The translations under genes and the position numbers were made by a program. A model generated the notes under the pieces. The model saw nothing but the letters and a program-made list of their open reading frames with translations. It ran no database searches and had not been told where the DNA came from. From Meconema thalassinum (taxonomy: Eukaryota; Arthropoda; Insecta; Orthoptera; Tettigoniidae), in contig OX336393.1 in the NCBI GenBank assembly GCA_946902985.2, positions 359,892,779 through 359,956,778 on the forward strand: a DNA stretch of 64,000 nt, read 5' to 3'. Of this stretch, positions 32,406-45,017 are shown one piece after another. Every line of letters begins with the position of its first letter. Positions within the stretch are counted from its first letter, which is position 1.

Positions 32406-32756
32406 ACGGTCACCAGCCTACTCTAATACCGCAATGCAATATTCTTAGGTTTATTTACCTTCACAGCTGGATATTGGAACATTAATTTTATTGAATATGC
32501 CACAGTTTTCTGATACAAAATCGTTTTCTACCGAACATGGAATACTCTCCTGTGGGATTTTATTCATAAAGGTGGCATGGAATAATGGGTAATTCATGGG
32601 GAATAGAAGGGAATGTGCAACGTTGATACATATTAGCTACCGCACTTGAGACAAAGCGTGTTTTGCATTATAGCTAAGGATGGGATAATTATTTTGTATA
32701 TGAATTGCAGTCAATGTCCAAAGCTGGGTATTTTTGATTGAACACCTGAGGGGTTC
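32406..32756. other. No feature recognised
   Basis: No repeat, RNA or plausible ORF found. Confidence 0.4.
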
Positions 32757-33077
32757 CAACAAGTTCAATTTCAAGTAGTTGCAACTTTGGGTACCAGATG
32801 TTACTGTCACTAATTCCAAGTGGCGAACGTTGGAACTTGATAGAGCGTTTCTAACCAGCCAAATATAACCTAAAACGTTTGCTACACATTACCAATTGTA
32901 GTGGTATGTTCATTTACGTGCCATACGTCAATGGCATGGGCCCGCCAACTTCACTTCCCCACCGAAGGAAGGCATACTGTAGGATTTTTACGCTCTTAAA
33001 AATTCAACTTCAGCCGGGTTTGAACCCGCGATCTTGGGCATAGCAGTTCAGTATTCTACCGACTTCGTAACCGAACA
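32757..33077 (-). repeat. SINE family 1, head and body
   Basis: It has a tRNA-like head at the right (+ strand GCCGGGTTTGAACCCGCG) and the body with GGTATGTTC and CCGAAGGAAGGCATACTG. The tail is shortened. Confidence 0.8.
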
Positions 33078-33700
33078 TGCTGGTTGGTCACTCTCAATAC
33101 TATTGGCTATTACATATATTTGTCAATAAAGAACTTGATTCAATTAAAATGTGATTTATTTCTGAATTATTATTGTTGTAGCGTATTGTTGAAGCTACTG
33201 AGTGTATTATTTATAACACATTAGTACTTCAATACGTGGACAAGAGGATCAGACCTAGTAGTCGTACTAAATTCTATATTATCGACCTATGAAATAATAA
33301 GACTGATATTTTCGATCATTTTCAAAGAATGGCAGAGAGAGCTCATCGGTTCTATTACGGCGTTAGTTAAACGCTGATGGTATTCATTGATTGCAATGAA
33401 TATTTAACGGCACAGATGAAGTGCAATTATGCCTTCGGGTAATATGAAAAACTCTCAATATTTAACTAAAGGACGCTGATGTTTCGTTAATGGTATTCAT
33501 TGAATTGTGACGAAAAATGTAAATATTGGTAAAAGCTATTGTCACCATCGTGTTAGCATCTGCCATGTGTCAGCTGTAGAAATTGCTACATTATTCCCAA
33601 TTATAGAGAATAATTATTTTGATGCTCCATTTCCGTCACTTACATCTAACGTCTCTCTAACTGCACATTTAGTTATATATTTACTTATATATTCATTTAT
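33078..33700. other. No gene seen
   Basis: AT-rich sequence. The phrase TGATGGTATTCATTGA near 33377 is nearly repeated at 33489, a short local duplication. Confidence 0.35.
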
Positions 33701-33714
33701 TTGTTCATTTACTG

Positions 33715-34545
33715 GCTGTACCCAGCATGCGTTGCAATGCCATTCGAAGAAAGTGTTGGCGTTGTAATTTTGATTGCTGGAGTGCCTTTGGATACACAAT
33801 ACTTTTTCTTCTTACGAGCTGCTTATAAATTATTGTAAAATGAATTTACTATCTCAGAAACATTCGTGGGAGCGTGCACAGCAACTCAATCAGATGAATC
33901 GTGTTTGAACGCATACGGGACGTTGTTTAAACGATTCGCGCGTCGTCACCCGTTTGTTGAATCTACTCTTGCGTTACCTATTGTAACATGGATTTATTAT
34001 GTTAGAAATCTCTGTAGTAGTATAAACAACAACTCACCAAAGTCAAATCGCAATCGTATGAATGGTTCATGAAGACATACGAGACTTAGTTGAAAAAAAT
34101 TACGCACTGTCACTCATTTGTTGAATCTACTGTGAAATGGATTTGCTAAGTCAGAAACCTTAACGGGAGTATACCCAATAACTCATTAAATGGTATATAA
34201 GGTATACGGAATGTTGTTGAAACGATTCATGCGTCATAACTCATTTCTTTAATCTACTCGTGTGCTACCAATTGTAAAATGGATATACTAAGCCAAAAAC
34301 CTTTGCAGGAGTGTACACAACAACTCACCAAAGTTTCATCGTAATCGGATGAATTGTATATAAATGCATACCGGAGTTTGTTGAAATTAATCGTGCGATA
34401 TATATTGTAAATTGGATTTACTATGACTATAGCCATCCCGGGAGTGTGCACAACAACTCTCCAAAATTGTATCGCAATCGGATGAATGGTATATGTACGC
34501 ATAAGGAACAGACAAACAAACATAATTTTTTATATAAAAGTAGAT
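33715..34545 (+). repeat. Decayed tandem-repeat element, units about 130-150 bp
   Basis: A unit with GGGAGTGTGCACAACAACTC followed by ATCGGATGAAT-type text appears about five times (near 33865, 34010, 34155, 34305, 34435). The copy ends with GACAAACAAACATAA and a T-rich stretch. It starts with GGCTGTACCCAGCATGCGTTG, reminiscent of insect elements that begin with a 'cccggcgttgcccggg'-like phrase. No ORF. Confidence 0.5.
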
Positions 34546-35323
34546 TTATCATTATTGGTGATTTAAGGCCACTAAGGAGCGTTTATGACTAGTGCTTCTG
34601 CGATGCTTTCTTTGTTATCCAATATCTCCTCAGTCTTCCTCTCCTGTGTGAGGGGTGGTCGGATCTTATCACTTTAGGTGGTGGGGACGAGGAGTTAACA
34701 CTATCAGAAAATTAGGAACGGTCAAGGATATCATAGTCTATAAATGCCAGTGTTATTCAAGTCTTGTTTCATTTAAATAGTAGATGTATTTATTTATTTA
34801 CTTATTTATTAGTTTGATACACTTATTCAATGCAAGCGTTTCTATGTAATTCAAGTTAATTGACATTGCAACTTTTCAGACCATGAACACTAAAAACGGC
34901 TTCAATGTTTTCTATATTCAAGTTAATTAGCGCTGAGACAGTACAACATGAATGTCTAAGTTGAGCTACAACTGTATTTTTGACGAAGGGCGAGGACTTT
35001 TGTTTAGATTTTACTCTTGTCGTTGAATAATATAACTACATGCGCAGTGTATTGTAAATAATTAGGTATTCATGTTCGAAAAGTTGTTAATTGAATGTAC
35101 ATCAAAATATTATGAACTGTCGTGTAGAAATGCACAAGCTGCTGCTGTACAGTGTATCAATTCTCTTAAGCAATGAGATACAAAACCATTACCCTCCGCA
35201 CCGAAAGACTGAATTTCAAGTTGAACTCATATCAAGTTTCTTCTACTTAATATGTAATGCACTGAAGGCATTTCATTAAGAATTCATTTAAGAGAATTTT
35301 TGTATAACCCTATATAAAAGAAA
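34546..35323. other. No gene seen
   Basis: Contains a TTTA-rich tract near 34785-34810. The small ORF at 35091-35279 has no signature. Confidence 0.35.
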
Positions 35324-37182
35324 AACAAGAAGTTCCGTGAAGAACTATACAGCCTATTTTCATATATCCTACTCATGTTAATTGCCTCTATCAACATACA
35401 AAATTTCAGTTGGATTGTTGTGATAGATTCGTAGATATTGAGAACCATCTAAATATTTGAGATGGTCGCCAGGTTGGATTTTTATTTATGTAGTATTACA
35501 TGGAGATTATTGTGTATGTGCGGTATTCAAACTTCAATCGCAAGATTAGGACACAAACGAAAAAACGAGATTCTAAAATTTCGCACAGCTGCCATCTTTT
35601 GGTTATGAAAACAACTGAAATAATTTAGAAGCCAGTGGATTAACATGTGTATAAACATTCAACTTGCAAAGTTTCACTGCAATCGGATGGTTAAATCGCG
35701 AGAAACGTCCATTTAAATATTTATACTTCGCGTCACCGCCATGTTAGATTTGTGCTCACCAGGTTACTGAAAGTCCTATAGGTGAACATACAAAATTACA
35801 GTTTGATTGCTGCAAAGGATTCGTAGATATTGAGAACCGTCAAAATATTTCGGATGCTTGCCATTTTGGATTGTTATATGTATAAGCCATAGATTTATGT
35901 ACCATTAAATGAAAATTATTGCGTAGCTTGATTATTCAAACTTTCACTTCGATCGCATGATTACGACACAATAAATGAAATGAAAATCCACAGCCTGCTT
36001 CCAGTCTCCGATCGGGTCAGGAATGGAATGAATGTAGCCCCCATCTAGCGGCGAGGATATGAACTGTGCCGGCTGCCGAGGCCTGACGCACTCCTCTGAG
36101 GCAATGATTAAATGAATGACAGATGAAATGAAATGATAGTGGAGAGTGTTGCTGGAATGAAATTTTGACAGGGAAACCGGAGTACCAGGAGAAAAACCTG
36201 ACGGCCTCCGTTTTGTCCAGCACAGATCTCACATGGAGTGACCGGGATTTGAACCACGGACCCAGCGGTGAGAGGCCGGCGTGCTGCCGCCTAAGCCACG
36301 GAGGCTTCTTTCCGACACAATAAATAAAAAACTTAATTTTAAAATTTCGCACAGCCACCATCTTGAGGTTATGTAAACAATTGAACTGAATTAAATGCCA
36401 GTATATTACAATATGTATAATCATTTACTGTACCACAATTCACAGCGCTCAGATGGTTAAATCACAAGAAAAGTCTATTAAAATGTTTCAACTTCTCTTG
36501 GCCGCCATGTTCGTTTTTACTTTACAGGTTTTTGAAAAGTACCGGTACATAGATAAACTTGTAGCAGTGCCCTGTATCACCGTACAAAATTTCAGGGTAA
36601 TATCTGTAAATAGTTTCGGAGGTATTGAATGCCAGTGAAATATTTCACACAGCCACCATTTTGAGGTTATGTAAACAATTGAACTAAATTAGACGCCAGT
36701 GCAGTACAATGTGTATAAACATTTGCTGTACCAAGTTTCATTATGTTTGGATGGTTAAATCGCGAGAAAAGTGTATTTAAAGTATCAACTTCGCTTGGCC
36801 ACCATGTTGGTTTTGTAGTCACCAGGTTTTTGAAAGTCTCATAAGTGAACTTTTAGTAGTGCCCTTTATCACCGTACAAAATTTCAGGGTGATATCGGTA
36901 ATAGTTTCGGAGATACTGAATGCTGGTGAAATATTTCGCACAGCCACCATGTTGGATTGGTTAGTTGAGCTGATGGGCACGGTTGGGGTCGGCCAGAATG
37001 TTGTTATGATCTTGCCGAGTTTCATTGAAATCGCTCCAGCCATTTAGGAGTAATTTGGGGGGGGGGGGGGTGGTTACACACTCACACATGAATCACACAC
37101 GCAAGCACGCACACACAGACAGACAAACGGACAAAAGGTGATCTCAAAGCCTATTTTTTTTCATAAAATGAAAATAGGCTAA
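35324..37182 (+). mobile_element. Double-hairpin non-autonomous element C (HINE-like), cargo type 3
   Basis: The left end AACAAGAAGTTCCGTGAAG has the stem AGTTC/GAACT and then CAGCCTATTTTC. The right hairpin is GCCTATTTT...AAAATAGGCTAA, preceded by GATCTCAAAG, CA-rich sequence and a poly-G run (about 37057-37070). The interior has about three diverged units carrying TGGTTAAATCGCGAGAAA and GCCACCATGTTGG. A SINE family 3 copy is inserted at 35977-36312. Confidence 0.72.
35977..36312 (-). repeat. SINE family 3 inserted in element C, 13-bp target duplication
   Basis: CGACACAATAAAT occurs at 35964-35976 and 36313-36325. On the minus strand the head reads CCGTGGCTTAGGCGGCAGC (box A) and GGTTCAAATCCCGG (box B). 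The tail ends GGATTTTCATTTCA. Confidence 0.88.
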
Positions 37183-37259
37183 AAAATCCAATATTGGTAA
37201 ATTATGAACCATTTTTATGGATCCGCATTGACATAGAATAGTTAAAATATATACTATGA

Positions 37260-38120
37260 TTATGTTTATTTGTTTTCTGCTTTGTCAGTACTTTTAAATA
37301 CTCTTAATTACTTTTACGTCTAAACAGGTACTTTTATGTACGGTACTTTAAAGTATTGACAATAACGTTTTAGTAATTTGGAGTACATTCAAGAATTAAT
37401 AAATTTTGATTAGTACTTTGAAATACAAGTATTGACAAGTACTTTAAAATACTTTTGAGATCTTTTAAGTAGTTTTAAGCACTTTTAAGTTTTGACAAGT
37501 ACTTTTAAACACTTTTAAGTATTAACAAGTACTTTTAAATACTTTTAAGTACTTTGAAGTGTTAACAAGTACTTGGAAATACTTTTAAGTATTAACAAGT
37601 ACTTTTAAGTACTATTGGGTACTTTTAAGTATTTGTAAGTTTTGACTAGTACTTTTAAATGCAAGTATTGACAAGTATTTTAAATACTTTTGAGATCTTT
37701 TAAGTACTTTTAAGCACTTTTTAGTTTTAACAGGTAGTTTAAAGTAATTTGAATTGTTTACATGAACTTTTAAATACGTTTGAGTAGTTTTAACTGTTTG
37801 TAAGTTTTTACTAGTGCCTTTAAATAGTTTTAACAATTGAAAAGTACTTTTAAACATTTTTGAGTAGTTTTAGGTACTTGTAAGTTTTAAAAGTATTTTT
37901 AAATACATTGAACTATTAACAAGAACGTTTAAGTACTTTTGAGATATTTTAAGTATTTGCAAGTTTTTACAAGTACTTTTAATTACTTTAAAGAAATATT
38001 AAGAATTTTGGTGTATTGACAAGTACTTTTAAGTATTAACAAGTATTCTGAATACTTTTAAGCACTTTTAGCCTAAGTATTGACAAATACTTTTCAATAC
38101 TTTTAAGTATTGACAAGGCA
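37260..38120 (+). repeat. Degenerate ACTTTTAAG tandem repeat
   Basis: About 850 bp of irregular repeats built from AAGTACTTTTAAATACTT and GTATTGACAAG. Units of roughly 20-40 bp are too diverged for a firm period. The ORF on the minus strand is repeat-derived. Confidence 0.8.
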
Positions 38121-38826
38121 GAATACAAAGTGACTGTCTATATTTCAACAATAGTTTCCAAGTTCACCGTTTTCATTATAAATAGAACATGTCTGCGAAA
38201 TGTATTTTATTTATATTCTCTAACATCTGGCATGTTGGTCGTCTGCATACGTTCAATGACCTACTACGCATCCACACCCGCCCTGCTCGTGTGAAATCAG
38301 GCACGCCTGCAATGATATTATGGCTACCCGTCTAACAGCAATGTTGTGCTGGTTCCTTTCTCCATACACTGTGATGCTTCCCAGACGAAGATATCGTTTA
38401 TTAATAGGGCTCGGATTTTTAGGTGCTAAAATTCTGGAAAATATTTATTTTTTATGTATTAAAAATACCTTAAATATGAGACAAAAAGGTAAAAATATTT
38501 AATTATAATTGAGTATAATAATATGAATATAAACAATATGCAGTACTCACGAATGCAATTTACGCTATACCTCACCGACTACTGAAGAATTACAATACAC
38601 AACGAGATACATCTTCACGTTGTACATCACAAATGACCGACAATTATCGCGAAACACTTCTTCCGAAGGCGCGAAACTGCGGCAGTATGTATCTTGCCCT
38701 TGAGGTTTGTGGGACTTAAAATCGCTGTTCAGCCTTGATTGCTTTCCCACATGTTTGGCAGAACAGAATGCCCCTATCTGAAGCAAAATTATCTTTAATT
38801 CTGCAACAGACGTTAACTTGTAGTTT
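38121..38826. other. No gene seen
   Basis: A 73-codon minus ORF (38565-38786) contains AFCSAKHVGKQSR-like text, which hints at a C2H2-like relic but lacks a complete zinc finger. Otherwise featureless. Confidence 0.3.
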
Positions 38827-41283
38827 TTAGCCTACTTTCGATTTTTGCAAAAAATGAAAGTAGACTTATGAGATCAACACAGGGCGAAAAAAATGTGTCT
38901 GTCTGTGTGTGTGTATGTGTGTGTGTGAGTCTGTGTGTGTGTGTGTGTGTGTCTGTGTGTCTGTGTGTGTGTGTGTGTGAGTGTGTGTACTCTGAATGTC
39001 TGTCCCCCCCTATCAATTCGAACACGGTGAATGCGAATTGAACGAAATTTGGTACAAAGGTAGCACTAGCAAAGGACACCTCAGTGTCATGTTTTATAAC
39101 GCCGCCATCTTGACGGAAACGTAATGGCGGCCACACAAATGTTCAAAGCTTAAATCAAATTACGACTAACCTAATCATCCGATCTCTACCAAATTTTGCA
39201 ACAACATACCTTTACGGGGGGAGCATCGTTTGACCATACTAATAAGTCATCAGCGTAATAGTTTGCGGATGGCGGCCATCTTTGTGTGAAAATCGATTCC
39301 CCCTATAATTCAAACACGGTGCAACCGAATGGAACGAAATTTGGTACAGAGGTAGTACTAACAAAAGGCACCTCAGTGTCATGTTTTATATCGCCGCCAT
39401 CTTTACGGAAACGTAATGGCGGCCACACAAATGTTCAAAGCTTAAATCAAATTACGATTAACCTAATCATCCGATCTCTACCAAATTTTGCAACAACATA
39501 CCTTTATAGAGGAAGCATCCTTTGACCAAATAACTAGGTCATTAGCCTAATAGTTTGCGGATGGCGGCCATCTTTGTGTGAAAATCAATTCCCCCTATTA
39601 ATTCAAACACGGTGAAACCAAATGGAACGAAATTTGGTACAGAGGTAGCACTAGCAAAGGGCACCTCAGTGTCATGTTTTATATCGCCGCCATCTTGACA
39701 GAAACGTAATGGCGGCCACACGAATGTTCAAAGCTTAAATCAAATTACGATTAACCTAATCATCCGATCTCTACCAAATTTTGCAACTACATACCTTTAT
39801 GGAGGGAGCATCCTTTGACCAATCTAATAGGTTATTAGCCTAATAGTTTGCGGGTGGCGGCCATCTTTATGTCAAAATTGATTCCCCCTATTAATTCGAA
39901 CATGGTGGAACCGAATGGAACGAAATTTGGTACAGAGGTAGCACTAGCAAAGGGCACCTCAGTGTCATGTTTTATATCGCCGCCATCTTGACTGAAACGT
40001 AATGGCGGCCACACGAATGTTCAAAGCTTAAATCAAATTACGATTAACCTAATCATCCGATCTCTACCAAATTTTGCAACTACATACCTTTATGGAGGGA
40101 GCATCCTTTGACCAATCTAATAGGTTATTAGCCTAATAGTTTGCGGGTGGCGGCCATCTTTATGTCAAAATTGATTCCCCCTATTAATTCAAACACGGTG
40201 AAACAGAATGGAACGAAATTTGGTACAGAGATAGCACTAGCAAAGGGCATCTCAGTGTCATGATTTATATCGCCGCCATATTGACAGAAACGTAATGGCG
40301 GCCACACAAATGTTTAAAGCTTAAATCAATTTACGACTAACATAACCATCCGATCTCTACCAAACTTTGCAACAATATACCTTTATGGAGGGAGCATCCT
40401 TTGACCAATCTAATAGGCCATTAGCCTAATAGTTTGCGGATGTCGGCCATCTTTATGTCAAAATTGATTCCCCCTATTAATTCGAACACGGAGGAACAGA
40501 ATGAACGAAATTTGGTACAGAGGTAGCACTAGCAAAGGGCACCTCAGTGTCATGTATTATATCGCCGCCATCTTGACGGAAACGTAATGGCGGCCACACA
40601 AATGTTCAAAGCTTAAATCAAATTACGATTAGCCTAATCATCCGATCTCTAGCAAATTTAGCAACAACATACCTTTATGGAGGGAGCATCCTTTGACCAA
40701 ACTAATAGGTCATCAGCCTGATATTTTGCGGATGGCGGCCATCTTTGTGTGAAAATCGATTCCCCTTATCATTTCGAACACGGTGAAACCGAATGGAACG
40801 ACATTTGGTACAGAGGTAGCACTAGCAAAGGCACCTCAGTGTCATGTTTTATATCACCGCTATCTTGACGGAAACGTAATCGTGGCCACCCAAATGTTAA
40901 AAGCTAAAATGTAATTACGACCAACCTAATAATCTAGTCTCTACCAAATTTTGCAACACCATATCTTTATGTGGGAAACATATTCAGACCAAACTGCAAG
41001 AACATCAGCCCAATAGTTTGCAGATGGTGGCCAAGTATGTGTGCAAATCGATTCCCCCTATCAATTCAAACACGGTGAAACCGAATTGAAGGAAATTTGG
41101 TACAGAGGTAGCACTAGCAAAGGGCACCTCATATTCATGTTTAATATCCCTATAGCACGTTGTATTTCAACAAGCTACTACAACCAACATTCGATCATAC
41201 TCCTTGAAAAGGACAAAGAGTTATAACAATACCCATGCATTTAGGAGAAAGTAGGCTATATGTTCTTTACTGAACATCTTGTT
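38827..41283 (-). mobile_element. Double-hairpin non-autonomous element D (HINE-like), cargo type 1
   Basis: An inverted relative of element B. The right end (TTAGCCTACTTTCG on +) is at 38827. A (GT)n tract follows at about 38900-38990, then about seven or more units near 293 bp. The left end (CTTGTT) is at 41278-41283. Units carry GCCGCCATCTTGACGG and GGCGGCCATCTTTGTG. Confidence 0.78.
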
Positions 41284-41875
41284 TACTTTAGGCATCGTAG
41301 AACTGCCTTACACTTCACAGTGCTAGAAATGAACTGCATATGATGTGAGTGACACTGGCTCCACGATGCTGGGGGAAGCAAGGGGGTCTAGCACGTGGTG
41401 CAATATGGCTGTGGACAAGGAAATCCCCGGCTTCCACAGTGAGTATGAATACACAATTGTATGAAGATAAGATAGCTCACAGGTTCTTCCCGTTGAAGTA
41501 ACACACAATAAAATGCATTAAACTGCAAGATCTAGCGTACTGATTTTTAACTTGTAAATATTATGTCTTTTTATGTGCTAATAAGTGAAAAACATGAATT
41601 TATGTATTTATAGAAAAAATGCTTAAAATATGTATTTACATTAAAAAAATATTTATTTACCTAAATATCCTAACCCTATTTATTAACCATGGCAATGATA
41701 ACTAAACTCAGTAGCAACAGGAAATACCTTTCAAGTCAAAATTTTGGTGAATGAACAAAATGATAATACATACTCGAATGTTATATTCAATATCCAATTT
41801 TATATTGATGCTAGGGGTCACAATCGCAGGTTTCATTCATGCCACATTACATGCACAGCACGAATTATATACTGG
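41284..41875. other. No gene seen
   Basis: Moderately AT-rich sequence; a small minus ORF at 41323-41508 has no signature. Confidence 0.35.
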
Positions 41876-42180
41876 TAGCGGCATCGGTGGCGTAGTTGGT
41901 AGCATGCTGAACTGCTGTTCCCAAGATAGCGGGTTCAAACCCGGCCAATATCGTAGAATTTTTCAAGAGCGTCAAACATCCTTCAGTATGCCTTCCTTCG
42001 GAGGGAAAGTAAACCCAGCGCTCCCATGTCATAGATTTATGGCATGTAAACAATCCTTCCACAGACTAAACTTGTGTGAAGCTAAATTTCTTGGGTAAAT
42101 TTCGTTGGAACCCTCTATCAAAGTTCCAACGTTCACAGTGACACCTGGTAGCGAAAGTTGGAACTAATTGAAATTGAACG
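41876..42180 (+). repeat. SINE family 1, plus strand, clear tRNA-like head
   Basis: It reads GGTGGCGTAGTTGG (box A) and GCGGGTTCAAACCCGGCC (box B) from the 5' end, then the family body. It is truncated before the AACC tail. This copy shows the RNA polymerase III promoter arrangement best. Confidence 0.82.
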
Positions 42181-42400
42181 GAACTTGTAGCTCACCCTAT
42201 GTGTGTCCGCTTGAAGCAGGTACACCCCTCAACGAAAGTTCAGACTGCCGTCATCAATTGTATGCTGACGCTGCCACAGAGGACTGGGACCTCTTACCCC
42301 AAGATAAACTTGATGGACATATTCAGAGCATGCCTCCTCCCTGTGCGGGGAGGACTACTGAAGTCGATACTGATCATCATAAGATACAGATTTTCAATTC

Positions 42401-42513
42401 TTAGCCTACTTTTCACATTTTGCAAAAATGAGGAAAAAGTAGACTTATGAGATCGATCTGGGCAAATGTCTGTCTGTCTGTCTGTCTGTCCTTCTGTCTG
42501 TCTGGCTGGCTGG

Positions 42514-42553
<40 letters not shown>

Positions 42554-43545
42554 TATCAACCCCTAAACGGCTGCAGCTATCAAAACAAAATTTGGTATGA
42601 GAAAAGATCTATACCTGATTATCTCAATGCCATATATGAAAATGATGTCAGTGCTACCACCTGCTGAAAAATCGCAATTGAAATTTGAGCTCCATGTTGG
42701 TTATCTTGGAAGGTATCCATGGGAGCTCGTACAAAATTGTCACACGTATAGATAATACTATTTCAAATTAATTTTCAGGAGGCCATATATGACAGTGTTG
42801 CTAAAATGATTCTAAGGCTGCTGATAGGTCCAATTTATAAATGCATATAACTTCTACGCTATCAATTGGAATTCAACCACACTTCGTATTTACTATGTGT
42901 ACATAAACAGATATAACTGAGCGTATTCCTAAGTGCCACCAGGGCTGCCAACTGTTAATGAATGCTCTCAATTTCTTTTATCAAAATACCAATATATCAG
43001 AAAGTATGCAAGCCGACAGCTTTAAACTATGCACACTTATAGTACCTGACATTCTATATTAATTTGGAGTAATTAAAATTTGGTCAGTGCAACCAACATG
43101 ATTCTAAGCCTGCTGATAGGTCCAAATTTAAATACATGTAACTTCTATACTATCATTTGGATTTCAACCAAATTTGGTACAAGCTATGTGTACCATAACA
43201 GATATGACTATGCGTATTCTTAAGAGCAACCAGGGATGCCAACTCTTAATAAATGCTGTCTCTATTTTTGTTACCATAATATCAATAGGCCTATATCAGA
43301 ATGTATTCAAGGCAATAGCTCTAAACTCTGCACACGTATAGTACCTGGCATTCTAGATTAATTTGGAGTAACTAATGTACGTCAGTGCTGCCAACATGAT
43401 TCTAAGCCTGCTGATAGGTCCAATTTTAAAATGCATGTAACGTCTATACTAACTAATGGATTTAATTAAAAATTGGCTCAACAATAGGTCATATTATTTC
43501 AGACCATTTCTGACCAACACATGCATGACATTGTTTTCAAAAGGA
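42401..43545 (-). mobile_element. Double-hairpin element E (HINE-like), cargo type 2, left end not found
   Basis: The right end (TTAGCCTACTTTTCAC on +) is at 42401, followed by CTTATGAGATCGATC and (CTGT)n(GT)n at about 42462-42552. The interior matches element A in inverse orientation (ACCAGGGCTGCCAAC, CAGCCTGCTGATAGGTCC). The AACAAG terminus is not visible; it is probably truncated near 43545. Confidence 0.65.
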
Positions 43546-44284
43546 ACACTTAGAAGCGAGTTCTCTTTGTTTTTGTACCGTTTCATTGTTATCTAACCAC
43601 GATTGTTCTTGTCTTCAGAAGGACTGATGTTAAGTGTGTTAATACGTTATTGTTTAAACCTCAATGGGCTTACTGTAAGAAGTCATTGTAGTAAAATATA
43701 TGCTTTTCCAAACTGTTGAGCAGTGTTCCTTATATTTTATTCTACGATTATGCACGGTAGTGATATGTTTTATGTTCCCTATACGTGGCAGTTATGTAAC
43801 CTCACACTTTTCAATACGTATTTAATCACAGCACATTTTTAAGTTTTAGCGCTGGCTTTCAAAACGCTAAGGATCTGTAATGAACTTATATTTGAGACGT
43901 TGAGACACCCTTTAGATGATCCATTTCAGGAATGTCACGAACGTTCTGGTTGTCTTGGTAGAACGATTCGCACAATCCTAAATGATTTTTCTGTGGAGCG
44001 TCTCATGAATTTTAGAACTTTTGTACCAGCTACCTCTGTCTGAGGGGAGACCAAACAAATCTTCCATCAAATGGGTTTTGGAAGACATAGGAACGAAAGG
44101 CTACATAACGATGAAGAGAACAGCCAACAATCTCTTGACGTGAAATTATTATTTTTTCCACAGACCATTTATTGGATATTTGACATATTTTCCTTCGTCT
44201 GCAAGAGTTCCTGGGTGGCAAGCTATACAACAGTGAAAAAACAGTGAATATTCAGCAACACAGAACACAGAGAGATGCAACAAA
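43546..44284. other. No gene recognised
   Basis: The small minus ORFs (44030-44230, 44149-44472) lie opposite a transposase relic or in its flank and show no family signature. Confidence 0.35.
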
Positions 44285-44850
44285 CTTCGACTGGGACAAC
44301 ATTTCCAGCACCTGAAAGAGTTTGATAGCGGTTGCATTATGGGTTGCATGAAGACGAGTGGCGTTATCGTGCAACTGGCTGGCATGAGGGGTACGCAGAT
44401 GTCACAGTTGCTTTGTGTTGGGAGCAATATGTACCTGAAAACACGTACATATGTCCTGAGGGCTCCGGTCACCAGAGACAGAACAAGCCAAAAGAATTGT
44501 AAAGCGTTACAAAATCCCCACCTACCTACCTACAGTACATGCGTCGAGGATTCTCTGTATCACCCCGAGTCCTTCGGCACTTTGTCTCGATGAATTCCAT
44601 CAGTCGGACTTCGGATTTGCCCTTGGCTGCACCAAGAGGACCAATGTCGTGGAGAGATTATGGTGTACCTCGCGTCATAATGGTGTGGGAAGCCAAAGGT
44701 TCTGACTTTCCGTCACCTGCGTTAATGTTTCGAGGAACCTAATGATACAGCGCTACGTCAGTGACATTCTATGTCCGCATGGCTTACCCTGTTTGAGACG
44801 GCACTTCTGCACTTCCTGTTAACAAGCACATGACACGTGAGTTTATGAAC
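44285..44850 (+). pseudogene. Tc1-type transposase relic
   Basis: The N-terminal part reads FQHLKEFDSGCIMGCMKTSG, the helix-turn-helix start of a Tc1-like transposase. Later frames give KRYKIPTYLP, DEFHQSDFGFALGC and QRYVSDILCPHGLPCLRRH, which match the central catalytic region preceding the QQDNA-type motif. Several frame changes and stops make it a pseudogene. The catalytic C-terminus is not present. Confidence 0.7.
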
Positions 44851-44930
44851 TGATAAACCCTGTACTCTTTCACCACAGTGTGTTCAAACCGTTCTTTCAG
44901 TGTAATGTGCGGTACCATTTTTAGCCAATT

Positions 44931-44985
44931 TTCAATTTTGAAAAAAAAAAAAAAAACAGGCTTATGAGATCACCTTTTGTCCGTG

Positions 44986-45017
<32 letters not shown>

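Noticed and set aside
30174..32413. Similar proteins of 89 and 117 aa on opposite strands suggesting a duplicated gene
   Set aside because: Both are translations of the inverted arms of one foldback element; stops and composition do not support a gene.
38813..39136. 107-aa minus ORF with Thr/His repeats
   Set aside because: It translates a (GT)n microsatellite and the first array unit of element D.
26230..41000. CRISPR-like array because of regular repeats
   Set aside because: Units of about 294 bp are fully repetitive without unique spacers, and the sequence is eukaryotic.
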